From Pseudomonadota bacterium (lineage in GTDB: Bacteria > Pseudomonadota > Gammaproteobacteria > Burkholderiales > Burkholderiaceae_C), in assembly GCA_018241265.1 (NCBI GenBank), contig JAFEEF010000021.1, positions 125,909 to 189,908 of the forward strand: a stretch of 64,000 nt of DNA, read 5' to 3'. Below, in pieces: positions 48,305-58,225 of the stretch; position 1 is the stretch's first letter; each line of letters begins with the position of its first letter. Both the position numbers and the translations under genes were made by a program. The notes below the pieces were generated by a model. It was not told where the DNA came from. It worked only from the letters and a program-made list of their open reading frames with translations, and did not search any database.

Positions 48305-48562
48305 ATGGCCCGACTGAACGGCAGCTCGACGCGGATGCCGCCTTCCTTGGCTGTGCGCGCGGCGCACGCCACGCTCGCGCTGGCGGCGATGGATGGCCGG
48401 CCGGCGCAAGAGGCGGCCGAAGCTGCGGACGCCGCCGGCCATGCCGGTCCGGGCTGGTTCGATTCGAGCTGGGAGCTGCGCCGCGGCCTCGACGTGCACG
48501 AAGGTCTGCCCGACGACGCGAGCGTCGACGAATGGCTGACGGTGTTCTGCCTGCGCGCCTGA
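48305..48562 (+). CDS. Small acidic soluble protein, function unknown
   Basis: An 85-residue protein from ATG 48305, which has GAGGGAG at ideal spacing. The N-terminal half is Ala-rich and helical (VRAAHATLALAAMDGRPAQE). The C-terminal half is acidic with several Trp (GWFDSSWELRRGLDVHEG, VDEWLTVFCLRA). No membrane span or signal peptide. It sits between the binding protein and the convergent sigma factor gene. No family recognised. Confidence 0.65.
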   Translation: MARLNGSSTRMPPSLAVRAAHATLALAAMDGRPAQEAAEAADAAGHAGPGWFDSSWELRRGLDVHEGLPDDASVDEWLTVFCLRA

Positions 48563-48590
48563 TGCGCCAGCGCGCGGACCAAGGGCTGGC

Positions 48591-49181
48591 TTACCGGCCC
48601 AGCGCCACGTACAGCCAGGCGCGCGCCTTGTCCCAGTGGCGGCGTACCGTGCGCTCGGTGACGCCGCGCAGCGCGGCGATCTCGGCCTCGCCGTAGCCGC
48701 CGAAGTAGCGCATCTCGACGAGCTGCGCGAGTTCCGGATCGATCTGCTCGAGCTGCAGCAGCGCGTCGTTGACGCGGATCAGCTCGTCGCTCTCTTCCGC
48801 CTGCGCCACCTCGTGCGCGCCGCCGCTGCCGAGCGTGAGGTGCTCGGCGCCGCCGCCGCGCCGGTCCGCGAGGTGCTCGCGTGCGGCGTCGATGATGATG
48901 TTGCGCATCGTCTTGGCCGCGTAGGCGAAGAAATGGCGCCGGTCGTCGAGCCGCAGGTCGCTCGCGTTGACGAGGCGCACGAAGCTTTCATGCACCAGGG
49001 TCGTCGTGTCCATGCTCTCGGCGCGGCCCTGCTGGCGCAGCCGGGACCGCGCCACGCGCTTGAGCTCGGGATAGAGCGACGCGTAGATCCGGTCCAATGC
49101 GGCGCGGTCGCCGCCCGCCGCCAGACGCAGGAGCTGCGTGATCGGCGGTTCGGCTTCGGCGGATGGCGCGTTGTCGGTCAT
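48591..49181 (-). CDS. ECF-type RNA polymerase sigma factor
   Basis: A 196-residue sigma factor. Region 2 includes DTTTLVHESFVRLVNAS and RHFFAYAAKTMRNIIIDAAR; region 4 includes ELAQLVEMRYFGGYGEAEIAALRGVTERTVRRHW. The pattern matches the ECF groups that lie next to Ser/Thr kinases rather than those with membrane anti-sigma factors, and no anti-sigma gene is present. ATG 49181 is preferred; a GTG at 49208 would add nine residues. It is divergent from the kinase gene across 208 bp. Confidence 0.88.
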   Translation of the reverse strand: MTDNAPSAEAEPPITQLLRLAAGGDRAALDRIYASLYPELKRVARSRLRQQGRAESMDTTTLVHESFVRLVNASDLRLDDRRHFFAYAAKTMRNIIIDAAREHLADRRGGGAEHLTLGSGGAHEVAQAEESDELIRVNDALLQLEQIDPELAQLVEMRYFGGYGEAEIAALRGVTERTVRRHWDKARAWLYVALGR

Positions 49182-49389
49182 GCGGGGGAGCTTAAGCGGC
49201 GCGGACACCGGCGTCCACCGCCGGTCCGCATTGTTGCGGATGTCCTGTCCGGTTTCGCGGCGGCCATCCGTATGTGGCTGACGGGCGGCCGGGCTGACGT
49301 ACAGCCGCCACAGCGTAGGGATTGCCGCGTCCGATGCGCCTCGCTACCGTCCGCCCACTCGAGATCGCCGCCAGGCTACCGCCGCTCCC

Positions 49390-52242
49390 ATGCCGTCCAT
49401 CCGCCCTCGGCCCGATGCCGATACCCGCGTGAGCCGCAGTCCGATCGGCGATTGGCAGCGGCTGTCGGCGCTGTACGAAGAGGCCGACGCCCTCGACGAC
49501 GCGGCGCTGGCGGCGCGTCTGGCGCAATGGGAGCGCGAAGGTTTGCCGCTGCTCGAGCAGCTTCGGGCGATGCTGGCGGCGCGCGAGCAGGTGCAGCGCA
49601 GCGACTTCCTCGGTACGCCGCCCGCGCTGCCGACGGCCGCGACGACGTCGTCCCTCGATCCGGCGGGTATGCCTGCACCCGGCTGGGAGGCCGGCAGTGC
49701 GGTCGGCCCGTACCGGTTGCTGAACCACCTCGGCGCCGGCGGCATGGCCGAGGTCTGGCTGGCCGAGCGGGCCGACGGCGCCTTCAAGCGCCGCGTCGCG
49801 ATCAAGCTGCTGTTCCGGCATGCCGACAGCACGCGCCGCGCCGGCTTCGCGCAGCGCTTCGCGCGCGAGCGCGACATCCTGGCGTCGCTGCACCACCCGA
49901 ACATCGCCGCGCTGCACGACGCCGGCGTCACCGCCGACGGCCAGCCGTGGCTCGCGCTCGAATACGTCGAAGGCGAGGCCATCACCCCATGGTGCGACCG
50001 CCGCCGCCTGCCGGTCGTGGAGCGCATGCGGCTGTTCCGGCAGGTGCTGCTGGCGGTCCAGCATGCGCACGCCAACCTCGTCATCCACCGCGACATCAAG
50101 CCGGCCAACATCCTCGTGACGACCGGCGGCGAGGTGCGGCTGCTCGACTTCGGCATCGCCAAGCTGCAGGAAGTCGAAGGCGCCGAACTCGCCGAGACCG
50201 AGCTGACGCGCCACGCCGGCCGGCCGCTGACGGTGCAGTACGCGAGCCCCGAGCAGCTCGGCGGGCTGCCGCTGACGACCGCCTGCGACGTCTATGCGCT
50301 CGGCGTCGTGCTGTACGAATTGCTGTGCGGCGAGCGGCCGTACGAACTGAAGACCACGTCGGCCGGCCGCCTGGAAGACGCGATCCTCGAAGCCGAGCCG
50401 CGCCCGATGAGCCGCCGCGCGCTGAGCGACGAGCGCGCCGCGGCGCGCGGCACGACGCCCAAGGCGCTGCGGCAATCGCTCGCCCCCGAGCTCGATGCAG
50501 TGGTGCTGCGCATGCTGGCCAAACGGCCGGCGGATCGCTACGGCTCGGTGGAATCGGTGCTCGCCGACATCGACCGCTGGCGGGACGGCGTGCCGGTGCT
50601 GGCGCGGGTGCCGAGTGCGGTGTATCGGTTCAGGAAGTTCGTCGCGCGGCATCCGCTGGCGGTCGGGATGACGGCGCTGGCGGGGACGTCGTTGGTGGTC
50701 GTGGCGACGGTGGCAGTGATGCTGGGACTGCAGGCACGCGAGGAGGCGAGCCGTTCGGCGGCCGCGACGCAGTTCCTGTTCGACATGTTCCGCAATGTCG
50801 ATCCGGACAATTCACAGGGCATCGGCCCGGTCGCCAGTGCGCTTCTGGAGAAGGGGCGCCAGCAGGTGCTGCGCACTATGGAGCGGCAGCCCGAGTTGCA
50901 GGCCGAGCTCCTGGGTCGAATCGCCGACGTCCAGTGGGCGCGCTCCGACTACGTCGAGACGGACGAGACCCTGGCAGACGCTGCACGCATCTTTCAGCGT
51001 GTAGGGCGCAATCGTGATAGCGCGATTGCCCTGGCGTTTCAGGCCAAGGTGGCCATCTATACCGGCGACTTCGCGCGATCCCGGGCGTTGTTGTCGAAGG
51101 CGCTCGAAGTCCGCGGGAGCCACCCTCCCCGCGACGCCGCCTTCCAGGCCGCGATTGCTCATGTTGGCGGGCTGTTGCAGCGCAATGCGGGCGACCTGGC
51201 CGCGGCAAAGAGCAGTCTGCAGGAGGCGATCGACAGATCGACCGAGGCGTTCGGCCCGGACGACCAGAATACCGCCGCCATTCTTAGCGATCTCGCCAGC
51301 GTCGAATCTCAACTCGGGCAGTTCGGTCCTGCGGTCGAGCACATCCAGGACGCCATCGCTCGGACGCAACAAGTCGAAGGCTCACGGGCGACGGATCGCA
51401 TCACGATGCGTAACGTTCAGGCGGCGATCGAACAGCAGGCCGGCCGATATTCTGATGCCCTGCGCCATCTGAGGTCCATCGGTTCGGACTGCGAGCGATG
51501 GCTCGATAAGGAGAGCGAATACTGCACACAGGCGCGGCAGCGCGAGGCCGTGCTGCTACTGACCGAAGGGCGGGTCGAGGACGCCGGGGCGCTGTTGCCT
51601 TCGTTGGAACTGCAGGCCGGCAAGACGTCATCGCCGGTTCGGCAAGCGGAAGCAGCGATGACGATTTGTCGGATCGCAATGAGGGAAGCGGACGGTGAGC
51701 GGGCCTCTTCCATGTGCGAGCGAGTACAGATCCTGGCCGCAGGGGACTCGGACCCACGGCTTCCAATGCCGATCAAGTTGGCAGCGCAACTGGTGACGGC
51801 GGAACTCTCGATATTCCTAGGCCAGCCGGACGACGCGATAGCGGGGCTCCGTAGTGCTGAGATAGGCCTGCGATCGCAGCAAGCCGTGCCGCCCGCCTTT
51901 GCGGCTCGACTGCACCTTTTGCAAGGGGTCGCGTTGCGTGCATCCGGTCGCATCGCGGAAAGCGCCGCGGCGTTGCGATTGGCCGTCGACGAGTGCGGTC
52001 GCGCGGCGGGTCCCAAGCATCCCACTACCTTGCTTGTGTCGGCCAATCTGGCGCGCAGTCTTTGGCTCATGGGCGAGTCCGGCAAAGCTCTCGAGGAGCT
52101 GTCGGCAGCACTCGTCGGCATGCGCGAGGTAGTAGAACCGCAAAGCCCGATTCTGGCCCGACTGTACGCATGGCAGCAGGCGTTGGGTCGGCCGGCCTTG
52201 GAGAGTTCTCGTGCGACCGATCTGGTCGATTTCTTGGTCTGA
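49390..52242 (+). CDS. Membrane-anchored Ser/Thr protein kinase with periplasmic-type TPR region
   Basis: A 950-residue protein. A helical N-terminus (about 15-75) precedes a complete kinase domain (about 98-380): glycine loop LGAGGMAEVWLAE, VAIKLL, HRDIKPANILV, LDFGIAK and ASPEQLGG. A single membrane helix lies near 425-445 (MTALAGTSLVVVATVAVML). The remaining 500 residues are TPR-like repeats, presumably outside the cytoplasm. GC content drops in the TPR part. It is divergent from the ECF sigma factor, its likely target, and is followed after 16 bp by a small gene. Confidence 0.92.
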   Translation: MPSIRPRPDADTRVSRSPIGDWQRLSALYEEADALDDAALAARLAQWEREGLPLLEQLRAMLAAREQVQRSDFLGTPPALPTAATTSSLDPAGMPAPGWEAGSAVGPYRLLNHLGAGGMAEVWLAERADGAFKRRVAIKLLFRHADSTRRAGFAQRFARERDILASLHHPNIAALHDAGVTADGQPWLALEYVEGEAITPWCDRRRLPVVERMRLFRQVLLAVQHAHANLVIHRDIKPANILVTTGGEVRLLDFGIAKLQEVEGAELAETELTRHAGRPLTVQYASPEQLGGLPLTTACDVYALGVVLYELLCGERPYELKTTSAGRLEDAILEAEPRPMSRRALSDERAAARGTTPKALRQSLAPELDAVVLRMLAKRPADRYGSVESVLADIDRWRDGVPVLARVPSAVYRFRKFVARHPLAVGMTALAGTSLVVVATVAVMLGLQAREEASRSAAATQFLFDMFRNVDPDNSQGIGPVASALLEKGRQQVLRTMERQPELQAELLGRIADVQWARSDYVETDETLADAARIFQRVGRNRDSAIALAFQAKVAIYTGDFARSRALLSKALEVRGSHPPRDAAFQAAIAHVGGLLQRNAGDLAAAKSSLQEAIDRSTEAFGPDDQNTAAILSDLASVESQLGQFGPAVEHIQDAIARTQQVEGSRATDRITMRNVQAAIEQQAGRYSDALRHLRSIGSDCERWLDKESEYCTQARQREAVLLLTEGRVEDAGALLPSLELQAGKTSSPVRQAEAAMTICRIAMREADGERASSMCERVQILAAGDSDPRLPMPIKLAAQLVTAELSIFLGQPDDAIAGLRSAEIGLRSQQAVPPAFAARLHLLQGVALRASGRIAESAAALRLAVDECGRAAGPKHPTTLLVSANLARSLWLMGESGKALEELSAALVGMREVVEPQSPILARLYAWQQALGRPALESSRATDLVDFLV

Positions 52243-52258
52243 AGAAGGAGTGATGACG

Positions 52259-52462
52259 ATGAGCTCGAGCAACTACGCTATCGATCAACCCGCTGACAGA
52301 GATGACGATGACAGCGACGGAGGACGCACCAGTCGCGGCGCAGTGCCGCAGGGCGGCGGCGGGGCTGGGAGCACGCCGTCGTGGCCTTTCTCGATCACGA
52401 TCACGATCGAGATCAAAGGCGAATCGACCTGCCCGCCGGACGTGAAGGTCCGCAAGGGCTAG
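52259..52462 (+). CDS. 67-residue acidic/Gly-rich protein downstream of the kinase
   Basis: ATG 52259 has GGAG 8 nt upstream; ATG 52253 is too close to that site. The protein has an Asp run (ADRDDDDSDGG), a Gly-rich linker, then PSWPFSITITIEIKGE with alternating hydrophobic residues, and one Cys near the C-terminus. No membrane helix or signal peptide. It could be a substrate, a small partner of the kinase, or a peptide precursor. Nothing in the sequence decides. Confidence 0.6.
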   Translation: MSSSNYAIDQPADRDDDDSDGGRTSRGAVPQGGGGAGSTPSWPFSITITIEIKGESTCPPDVKVRKG

Positions 52463-52564
52463 TTTTCGCCCGACGCTGTCCGCTTTCATCCGCCTTCTCC
52501 GTATGCACGATCGAAGCCCGCTCAGTTGTAGGTGGGCCTCGATCCAGGCACACAGGAGCAGGCC

Positions 52565-52960
52565 TTGAGCGCATTCAGCATTTACGCCGCCAGCCGTCAC
52601 ACCTCTTACCGCGAGCCGCGCGCATCGGTACCGCCGCTGCGCCCGCCGAGTTCGGCGCTGCGTCGGGCGGTGCTCGATGATGCGAGTTCCAGCGTCGAGA
52701 TCCATGGCGGCCGCGACGGCGCGTTCGACGCCGCGGTCGCGCTGTACGAGCAGGGCCGCTGGGCCGACGCGTTCAAGGCGCTGATGCGGCTGGCCGACCT
52801 CGGCCATGCCGCGGCAGCCAAGCTCGCGCTGCTGATGCTGCGCTACGGCGCGGCGCTCTACGGCACGGCGCTCTGCGCCGAGGCACAGCAGATCGCCCGC
52901 TGGGCCGCGCTCGTCATCGACGCCGGCAAGCCGCGCACGAGCTACGCCGGCCGGCAGTAG
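52565..52960 (+). CDS. Helical repeat protein (131 residues), kinase-locus neighbour
   Basis: I placed the start at TTG 52565 because CAGGAG lies about 8 nt upstream; a GTG at 52532 is in frame with no clear site. The N-terminal 45 residues are Pro/Arg-rich. The rest resembles one or two TPR/Sel1-type helices (FDAAVALYEQGRWADAFKAL, then LGHAAAAKLALLMLRYGAAL). It follows the 67-residue gene by about 100 bp and ends just before the REP element. Function unknown. Confidence 0.6.
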   Translation: MSAFSIYAASRHTSYREPRASVPPLRPPSSALRRAVLDDASSSVEIHGGRDGAFDAAVALYEQGRWADAFKALMRLADLGHAAAAKLALLMLRYGAALYGTALCAEAQQIARWAALVIDAGKPRTSYAGRQ

Positions 52961-52964
52961 CCCG

Positions 52965-53006
52965 CCTCACTCCCTCTCCCGCCCGCGGGAGAGGGCCGGG
53001 GTGAGG
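52965..53006. repeat. REP-like palindrome overlapping the 3' end of the MltB gene
   Basis: Inner arms CCCTCTCCCGC (52972-52982) and GCGGGAGAGGG (52985-52995) are perfect, and outer arms CCTCAC (52965-52970) and GTGAGG (53001-53006) also pair. This is the common type of proteobacterial REP sequence. On the minus strand it encodes the tail LTPALSRGRERE of the transglycosylase and its stop codon. Confidence 0.8.
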
Positions 53007-54130
53007 GCAGCGGCGCCGTCGGCACGCTCGATGTCGCGCCGCACGGCCTCGCCGAGCTCGATCACCGCCATCGCGTAATAGCTCGACCAGTTGTAGCGCG
53101 TGATCGCATAGAAGTTCGTCGTGCCCGCCACATAGGAGGGCGCGGCACTGCCGTTCTGCAGCTCGACCAGCGCCAGCCGCAGTTCACTGGCCGCGGGCGC
53201 TGCCATGCCGGCGAGCAGCGTCCCATCCAGCCGGGCACCGCGGCGCGCGAACTCGTCGACCGTGAAGCTCGGCAGGATGTCCGGCGCCAAGAGCGCGGCC
53301 CGCTCGCTCGTGTCGACCGGCGCCAGCACCGGCAGCCGCGTCGGCAGCCCGCGCTGCCAGCCGAACTCGGCGAGGTAATGGGCGACGCTGCCGATCACGT
53401 CGGCGGCATCGGCGTGCAGGTCGACATGGCCGTCGCCGTCGAAGTCGACCGCGTACTTCAGCACGCTCGACGGCATGAACTGCGGCATGCCCATCGCGCC
53501 CGCATAGCTGCCCTTGAGCGCCAGCGGCTCGATCCCTTCGTCATGGCACATCACGAGGTAGCTCTCGAGCTCGTCGCGGAAGAAGGCGCTGCGGTCCTTG
53601 CGCCCGGCCGGGAAGTCGAACGACAGCGTCGCGAGGGCGTCGACGATCCGGAAGCCGCCCATCTGCCGGCCGTACAGCGTCTCGACGCCGACGATGCCGA
53701 CGACGATCTCCGGCGGCACGCCGTACACCGCTTCGGCCTTGGCCAGCCAGGCGGCGTTGGCGCGCCAGAACGCGCTGCCGGCGCGCAGCCGCACCGGCTC
53801 GACGAAGCGCGCCCGATAGGCCGCCCAGTTCTTCGCGGTGCCGGCCGGCGGCGGCAGGATCAGCCGTGCCACCTCGGGCAGGTAGCGCGCCTGCGCGAGC
53901 GCACCGCGGACCCAGGCCGGGTCGAGCGAACGGCGCGCCGCGACGTCGTCGGCATAGCGCATCACGTCGGCACGCAGCCCATAGGCGACCGGCGCCGGTC
54001 TTGCGGCATGGCGCTTGCCCGCCTGCGCAGGGGCAGGCTTGCCGGCCGGCTTGTTGGCATGTGCGCCGATCGCCAGCGTGAGGCTCGTCAGCGCGACGCA
54101 CGAGGCCAGGAGAAAACGCGTAGGGGTCAT
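52967..54130 (-). CDS. Lytic murein transglycosylase, MltB type
   Basis: A 387-residue peptidoglycan lytic enzyme. The signal peptide (LASCVALTSLTLAIGAHA) follows ATG 54130. The SLT-2 domain has the catalytic Glu in GIVGVETLYGRQMGG, then GAMGMPQFMPSS and DFDGDGHVDL. The last 12 residues (LTPALSRGRERE) are encoded by a REP palindrome and are probably a late addition. Starts at ATG 54139 or 54184 are possible. It lies downstream of the TgpA-type gene on the same strand. Confidence 0.9.
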   Translation of the reverse strand: MTPTRFLLASCVALTSLTLAIGAHANKPAGKPAPAQAGKRHAARPAPVAYGLRADVMRYADDVAARRSLDPAWVRGALAQARYLPEVARLILPPPAGTAKNWAAYRARFVEPVRLRAGSAFWRANAAWLAKAEAVYGVPPEIVVGIVGVETLYGRQMGGFRIVDALATLSFDFPAGRKDRSAFFRDELESYLVMCHDEGIEPLALKGSYAGAMGMPQFMPSSVLKYAVDFDGDGHVDLHADAADVIGSVAHYLAEFGWQRGLPTRLPVLAPVDTSERAALLAPDILPSFTVDEFARRGARLDGTLLAGMAAPAASELRLALVELQNGSAAPSYVAGTTNFYAITRYNWSSYYAMAVIELGEAVRRDIERADGAAALTPALSRGRERE

Positions 54131-54183
54131 GCGCGACATCGAGCGGGACAGGGTGCGGCACGTACGTTGCCGGCGCGTGCGCA

Positions 54184-56256
54184 TTATCCGTGCGCGCCCT
54201 GCGCCGCCGTCTGGCGCAGGCGCCGCACGCCGGCGACGAAGCGCCGCGTCAGCGACGGGTCCGGCCGCGTCGCCGGTGCGCGCCCATAGCGCTGGCGCTC
54301 GAGCGTCTCCAGCAGCATCGCGATCGGTTCACCGGGCGTGCCGTAGCGCGCGCGCACGCGGCGCGCCAGCATGCCGGGCGGATCGTGCATCGCGGCCTCG
54401 ATGCCGGCACCGCGCAGCGCGCGCCGCAGGCGCTCCATCTGGCGCACCCAGGGATCGACGCGATGCCGGTCCCACCACGCCCACGCTGCCGCGGCCAGCG
54501 CCAGCGTGCTGAGCGCGCCGATCAACAGCAGGCTCAGATCCTCCCAGCTCGGCGAGCTGTAGCCCAGGCCCTTCAGCACGTCGAGCTGCTGGCCGCGCGA
54601 GTAGTTCAGTACCCACTGGTTCCAGCGGTTGTTGAGCGCCTCCCAGCGATCGCGCAGTTCGGCCAGCAGGGCAGGATCGACGCTGCCGAGCGCGCCGGCG
54701 ACGAGCCCGGGCGGCGGCGCCAGGCGCACGCTGCGGTTGATGCGATCGGGCGCGACCGCGGCCGTGGGGTCGGCACGCACCCAGCCGACGCCGCTCTGCC
54801 AGTACTCGGCCCAGGCATGCGCCGAGCTCTGGCGCACGATGTAGTAGCCGTCGACCGGCACCGGCTCGGCGCCCTGGTAGCCGGTGACGACGCGTGCCGG
54901 CACGCCCATCGCGCGCATCACGACGACGAAGGCGGCCGCATAGTGCTCGCAGAAGCCCTGGCGTTGATCGAGCCAGAACGCGTCGATCGAGTTCGCGCCG
55001 GTGTAGTCGGGCGGCGCCAGCGTGTAGCTGTAGCCGCCGCTGCGGATGTGGCGCAGCACCGCTCGCGCGAGCTCGCCCGCACCGGCGCCGGCGAGCAAGG
55101 GATCGCTGCGCAGTTGCTCGGCCCAGGCGCGCGTGCGCGGGTTCGCGTCGGACGGCAGCTCGAGATCGGCCTGCACCGCGGCGGTCATGCGCTGCGGCCC
55201 GGGCTGGAAGCGCGTGTAGGCGCGCGCGCTGAAGCGCACGCGTTCGAAGACCGGCCGGTCCGCCGCCCAGGTGAGGTCGGCGCGCTGCGTCACCTGCATG
55301 CCTTCGAGCTGCGGGCCCTCGGTCGTCAGCTCGAGCAGCGGCAGCACCGACAGGCGCAGCGGCTCGAGCGTGATCTCGTAGTCCACCGGTTCGCCCGCAA
55401 CGCGCGGCGGCGCGGCCGCCGGCACGACGCGTCCCTGGAACGCCGGCCGCCACTCGCTGCCGTCGAAGCGCGACAGCACCGGCCCGCGGAAGTACATCGC
55501 CTCGGGCGGCGGTACCTTGCCGGCAAAGCGCAGGCGCAGCGCCACGCTGTCGTCCTGCGCCACCTCGGCCAGCGTGCCCAGCTTCATGCTGTTGGACAGG
55601 CCGGTGCGCGAGATGCCGTCCTGCGGCACGCCCCAGAGCGGCCCGATGCGCGGGAACAGCACGAACAGCAGCGCCATCACCGGCGCGCCGAGCAGCGCGG
55701 TGCGCGCCGACAGCGCCGCGGCCTGGCGCAGGCTGGGCTGGCCGACCGGCATGTGCGCGAGCACGAGGGCCGTCAGCAGGCCCCACACCGATACCAGCAT
55801 CGCCATCGCCACGAGCAGCGACTGCGAGTAGAGGAAGTGCGTGAGGATCAGGAAGAAGCCGAGGAAGAACACCACGAAGGCATCGCGCCGGGCGCGCAGC
55901 TCGAGCGTCTTCAGCCCCATCAGCACGACCGCCATCGTGATGCCCGGCTCCTTGCCGAGCAGCGAGCGGTACGACCACAGGGTCAGCGCCGCCGCGACGA
56001 CGAGCACCGCGACGAGCAGCCAGCGGCTCGGCAAGGCGCCGTTGGTCAGCGCCAGTTCGGCACGCCAGATCAGCACGACGGCGGTCAGCGCGATGCACCA
56101 GCCGGGCAGGTGCGAGACGTGCGGCATCACGGTCCACGCGATCACGCCGAGCAGGAACAGCGTGTCGCGCGCGTCGCGCGGCAGGTGCCGCCAGTTGGTC
56201 CAGCGCAGTGCGCGCAGGCTCGCGGCCGCGCGGTCGGCCGGGTTCAGGCCGCCCAT
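54184..56256 (-). CDS. TgpA-type membrane transglutaminase (DUF3488)
   Basis: A 690-residue inner-membrane protein. The N-terminal 200 residues have about six membrane helices. A periplasmic transglutaminase core follows, with Cys in RQGFCEHYAAAFVVVMRAMG, His in SSAHAWAEYWQ and Asp in VRADPTAAV. A further membrane helix (LLIGALSTLALAAAAWAW) precedes a cytoplasmic tail. In Pseudomonas aeruginosa TgpA is essential. ATG 56256 overlaps the DUF58 gene by 13 bp, so MoxR, DUF58 and this gene are translated together. Confidence 0.92.
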   Translation of the reverse strand: MGGLNPADRAAASLRALRWTNWRHLPRDARDTLFLLGVIAWTVMPHVSHLPGWCIALTAVVLIWRAELALTNGALPSRWLLVAVLVVAAALTLWSYRSLLGKEPGITMAVVLMGLKTLELRARRDAFVVFFLGFFLILTHFLYSQSLLVAMAMLVSVWGLLTALVLAHMPVGQPSLRQAAALSARTALLGAPVMALLFVLFPRIGPLWGVPQDGISRTGLSNSMKLGTLAEVAQDDSVALRLRFAGKVPPPEAMYFRGPVLSRFDGSEWRPAFQGRVVPAAAPPRVAGEPVDYEITLEPLRLSVLPLLELTTEGPQLEGMQVTQRADLTWAADRPVFERVRFSARAYTRFQPGPQRMTAAVQADLELPSDANPRTRAWAEQLRSDPLLAGAGAGELARAVLRHIRSGGYSYTLAPPDYTGANSIDAFWLDQRQGFCEHYAAAFVVVMRAMGVPARVVTGYQGAEPVPVDGYYIVRQSSAHAWAEYWQSGVGWVRADPTAAVAPDRINRSVRLAPPPGLVAGALGSVDPALLAELRDRWEALNNRWNQWVLNYSRGQQLDVLKGLGYSSPSWEDLSLLLIGALSTLALAAAAWAWWDRHRVDPWVRQMERLRRALRGAGIEAAMHDPPGMLARRVRARYGTPGEPIAMLLETLERQRYGRAPATRPDPSLTRRFVAGVRRLRQTAAQGAHG

Positions 56257-57254
56257 AGCGCGAGTGCCTCCAGGCAATGCCGCCGTTGCGCGTCGCCGCT
56301 CGCCGGCGCGATCGTCGAGCCCGGCAGCGCGAGGCCGAAATCGGCCCCCACGCGGTGCGCGGCGATCGTCCACGCGGCCAGGCGCGACAGGCGGTCTTCC
56401 GGCGCGAGGCCGGTGCAGGCCTGCCAGTCGAGCCACAGCTCCTGGTGCATCGACGCGGTGGTGTCGCGGCTCACCAGATCGCCGCCCGCCTGCAGGGCCT
56501 GGGCCGCCTTCTTCCAGGCGACGAGCTTCAACGGATCGCCGCGCCGGTAGGCGCGCACGCCTTCGACCTCGCCGCCGCCGCTGGCGCGCCGCTGGCTCGG
56601 ACCGCCGGGCATCGCGCGCGCCGCAGGCAATGCCGCCGCGGGCCGCTCCGGCTTCGGATAGACGAGCAGGCGCGCGGCCGGCCGCCACACGGTCCAGGTG
56701 CGGAACAGGCCGAGCGGGAAGCGCGTCTCGGCGGTCAGGGTCGGCGCGTCGTGGTGGCCGCGCTGCCCCGGCACGAAGCCGACGTGCGCGATCGTCTGGC
56801 CGCCCGCGGGCACGTCGGTCCAGGTCAGGGTCGACGCGGCCGCGCGCGCGACCTTGAGGCCGATGCCGAAGCGCGCCCGTCCCGGGCTCGTCAGCACGAC
56901 CTCGAGCAGCGCCGCGTCGCCGGCAAAGACCGGCGCCATCGGCTTCAGGTGCAGGGTCAGGCCGCGCAAGGTCGCGTGGGTCAGGTGCATCGACACGATG
57001 CCGCTGCCGGCGAGCAGGAAGGTCAGCACGTAGCCGAGGTTGAGCTGGTAGTTGATCGACGCGAGCAGCAGCACCAGCAGGGTCAGCCCGAACATGAAGC
57101 CGGCGCGCGTCGGCAGGATGTAGACGTTGCCCTGGGTCAGCAGCAAGGTGTCGGTGCGCAGCAGGCGCTGGTCGAGCCAGCGCTGGAAGCGGGCGCGGAC
57201 CCAGGCGGCGGGGTTGAGCCGCTGCGCGAGCACCAGGCCGGTCGTCGCGGGCAT
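56244..57254 (-). CDS. DUF58 domain membrane protein
   Basis: A 336-residue protein with two membrane helices near 55-95 (FMFGLTLLVLLLASINYQL, VLTFLLAGSGIVSMHL) and a C-terminal vWA-related DUF58 domain carrying GEVEGVRAYRRGDPLKLVAWK. DUF58 proteins pair with MoxR ATPases, probably as adaptor or chaperone client. I set the start at ATG 57254; the longer open frame upstream overlaps the MoxR gene. It ends inside the TgpA-type gene. Confidence 0.9.
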   Translation of the reverse strand: MPATTGLVLAQRLNPAAWVRARFQRWLDQRLLRTDTLLLTQGNVYILPTRAGFMFGLTLLVLLLASINYQLNLGYVLTFLLAGSGIVSMHLTHATLRGLTLHLKPMAPVFAGDAALLEVVLTSPGRARFGIGLKVARAAASTLTWTDVPAGGQTIAHVGFVPGQRGHHDAPTLTAETRFPLGLFRTWTVWRPAARLLVYPKPERPAAALPAARAMPGGPSQRRASGGGEVEGVRAYRRGDPLKLVAWKKAAQALQAGGDLVSRDTTASMHQELWLDWQACTGLAPEDRLSRLAAWTIAAHRVGADFGLALPGSTIAPASGDAQRRHCLEALALWAA

Positions 57255-57265
57255 CGGCCCCGGCC

Positions 57266-58183
<918 letters not shown>

Positions 58184-58225
58184 GGGCCCGCACCATAGCC
58201 TAAAAGCCGGACCCGCAAAGCCATC

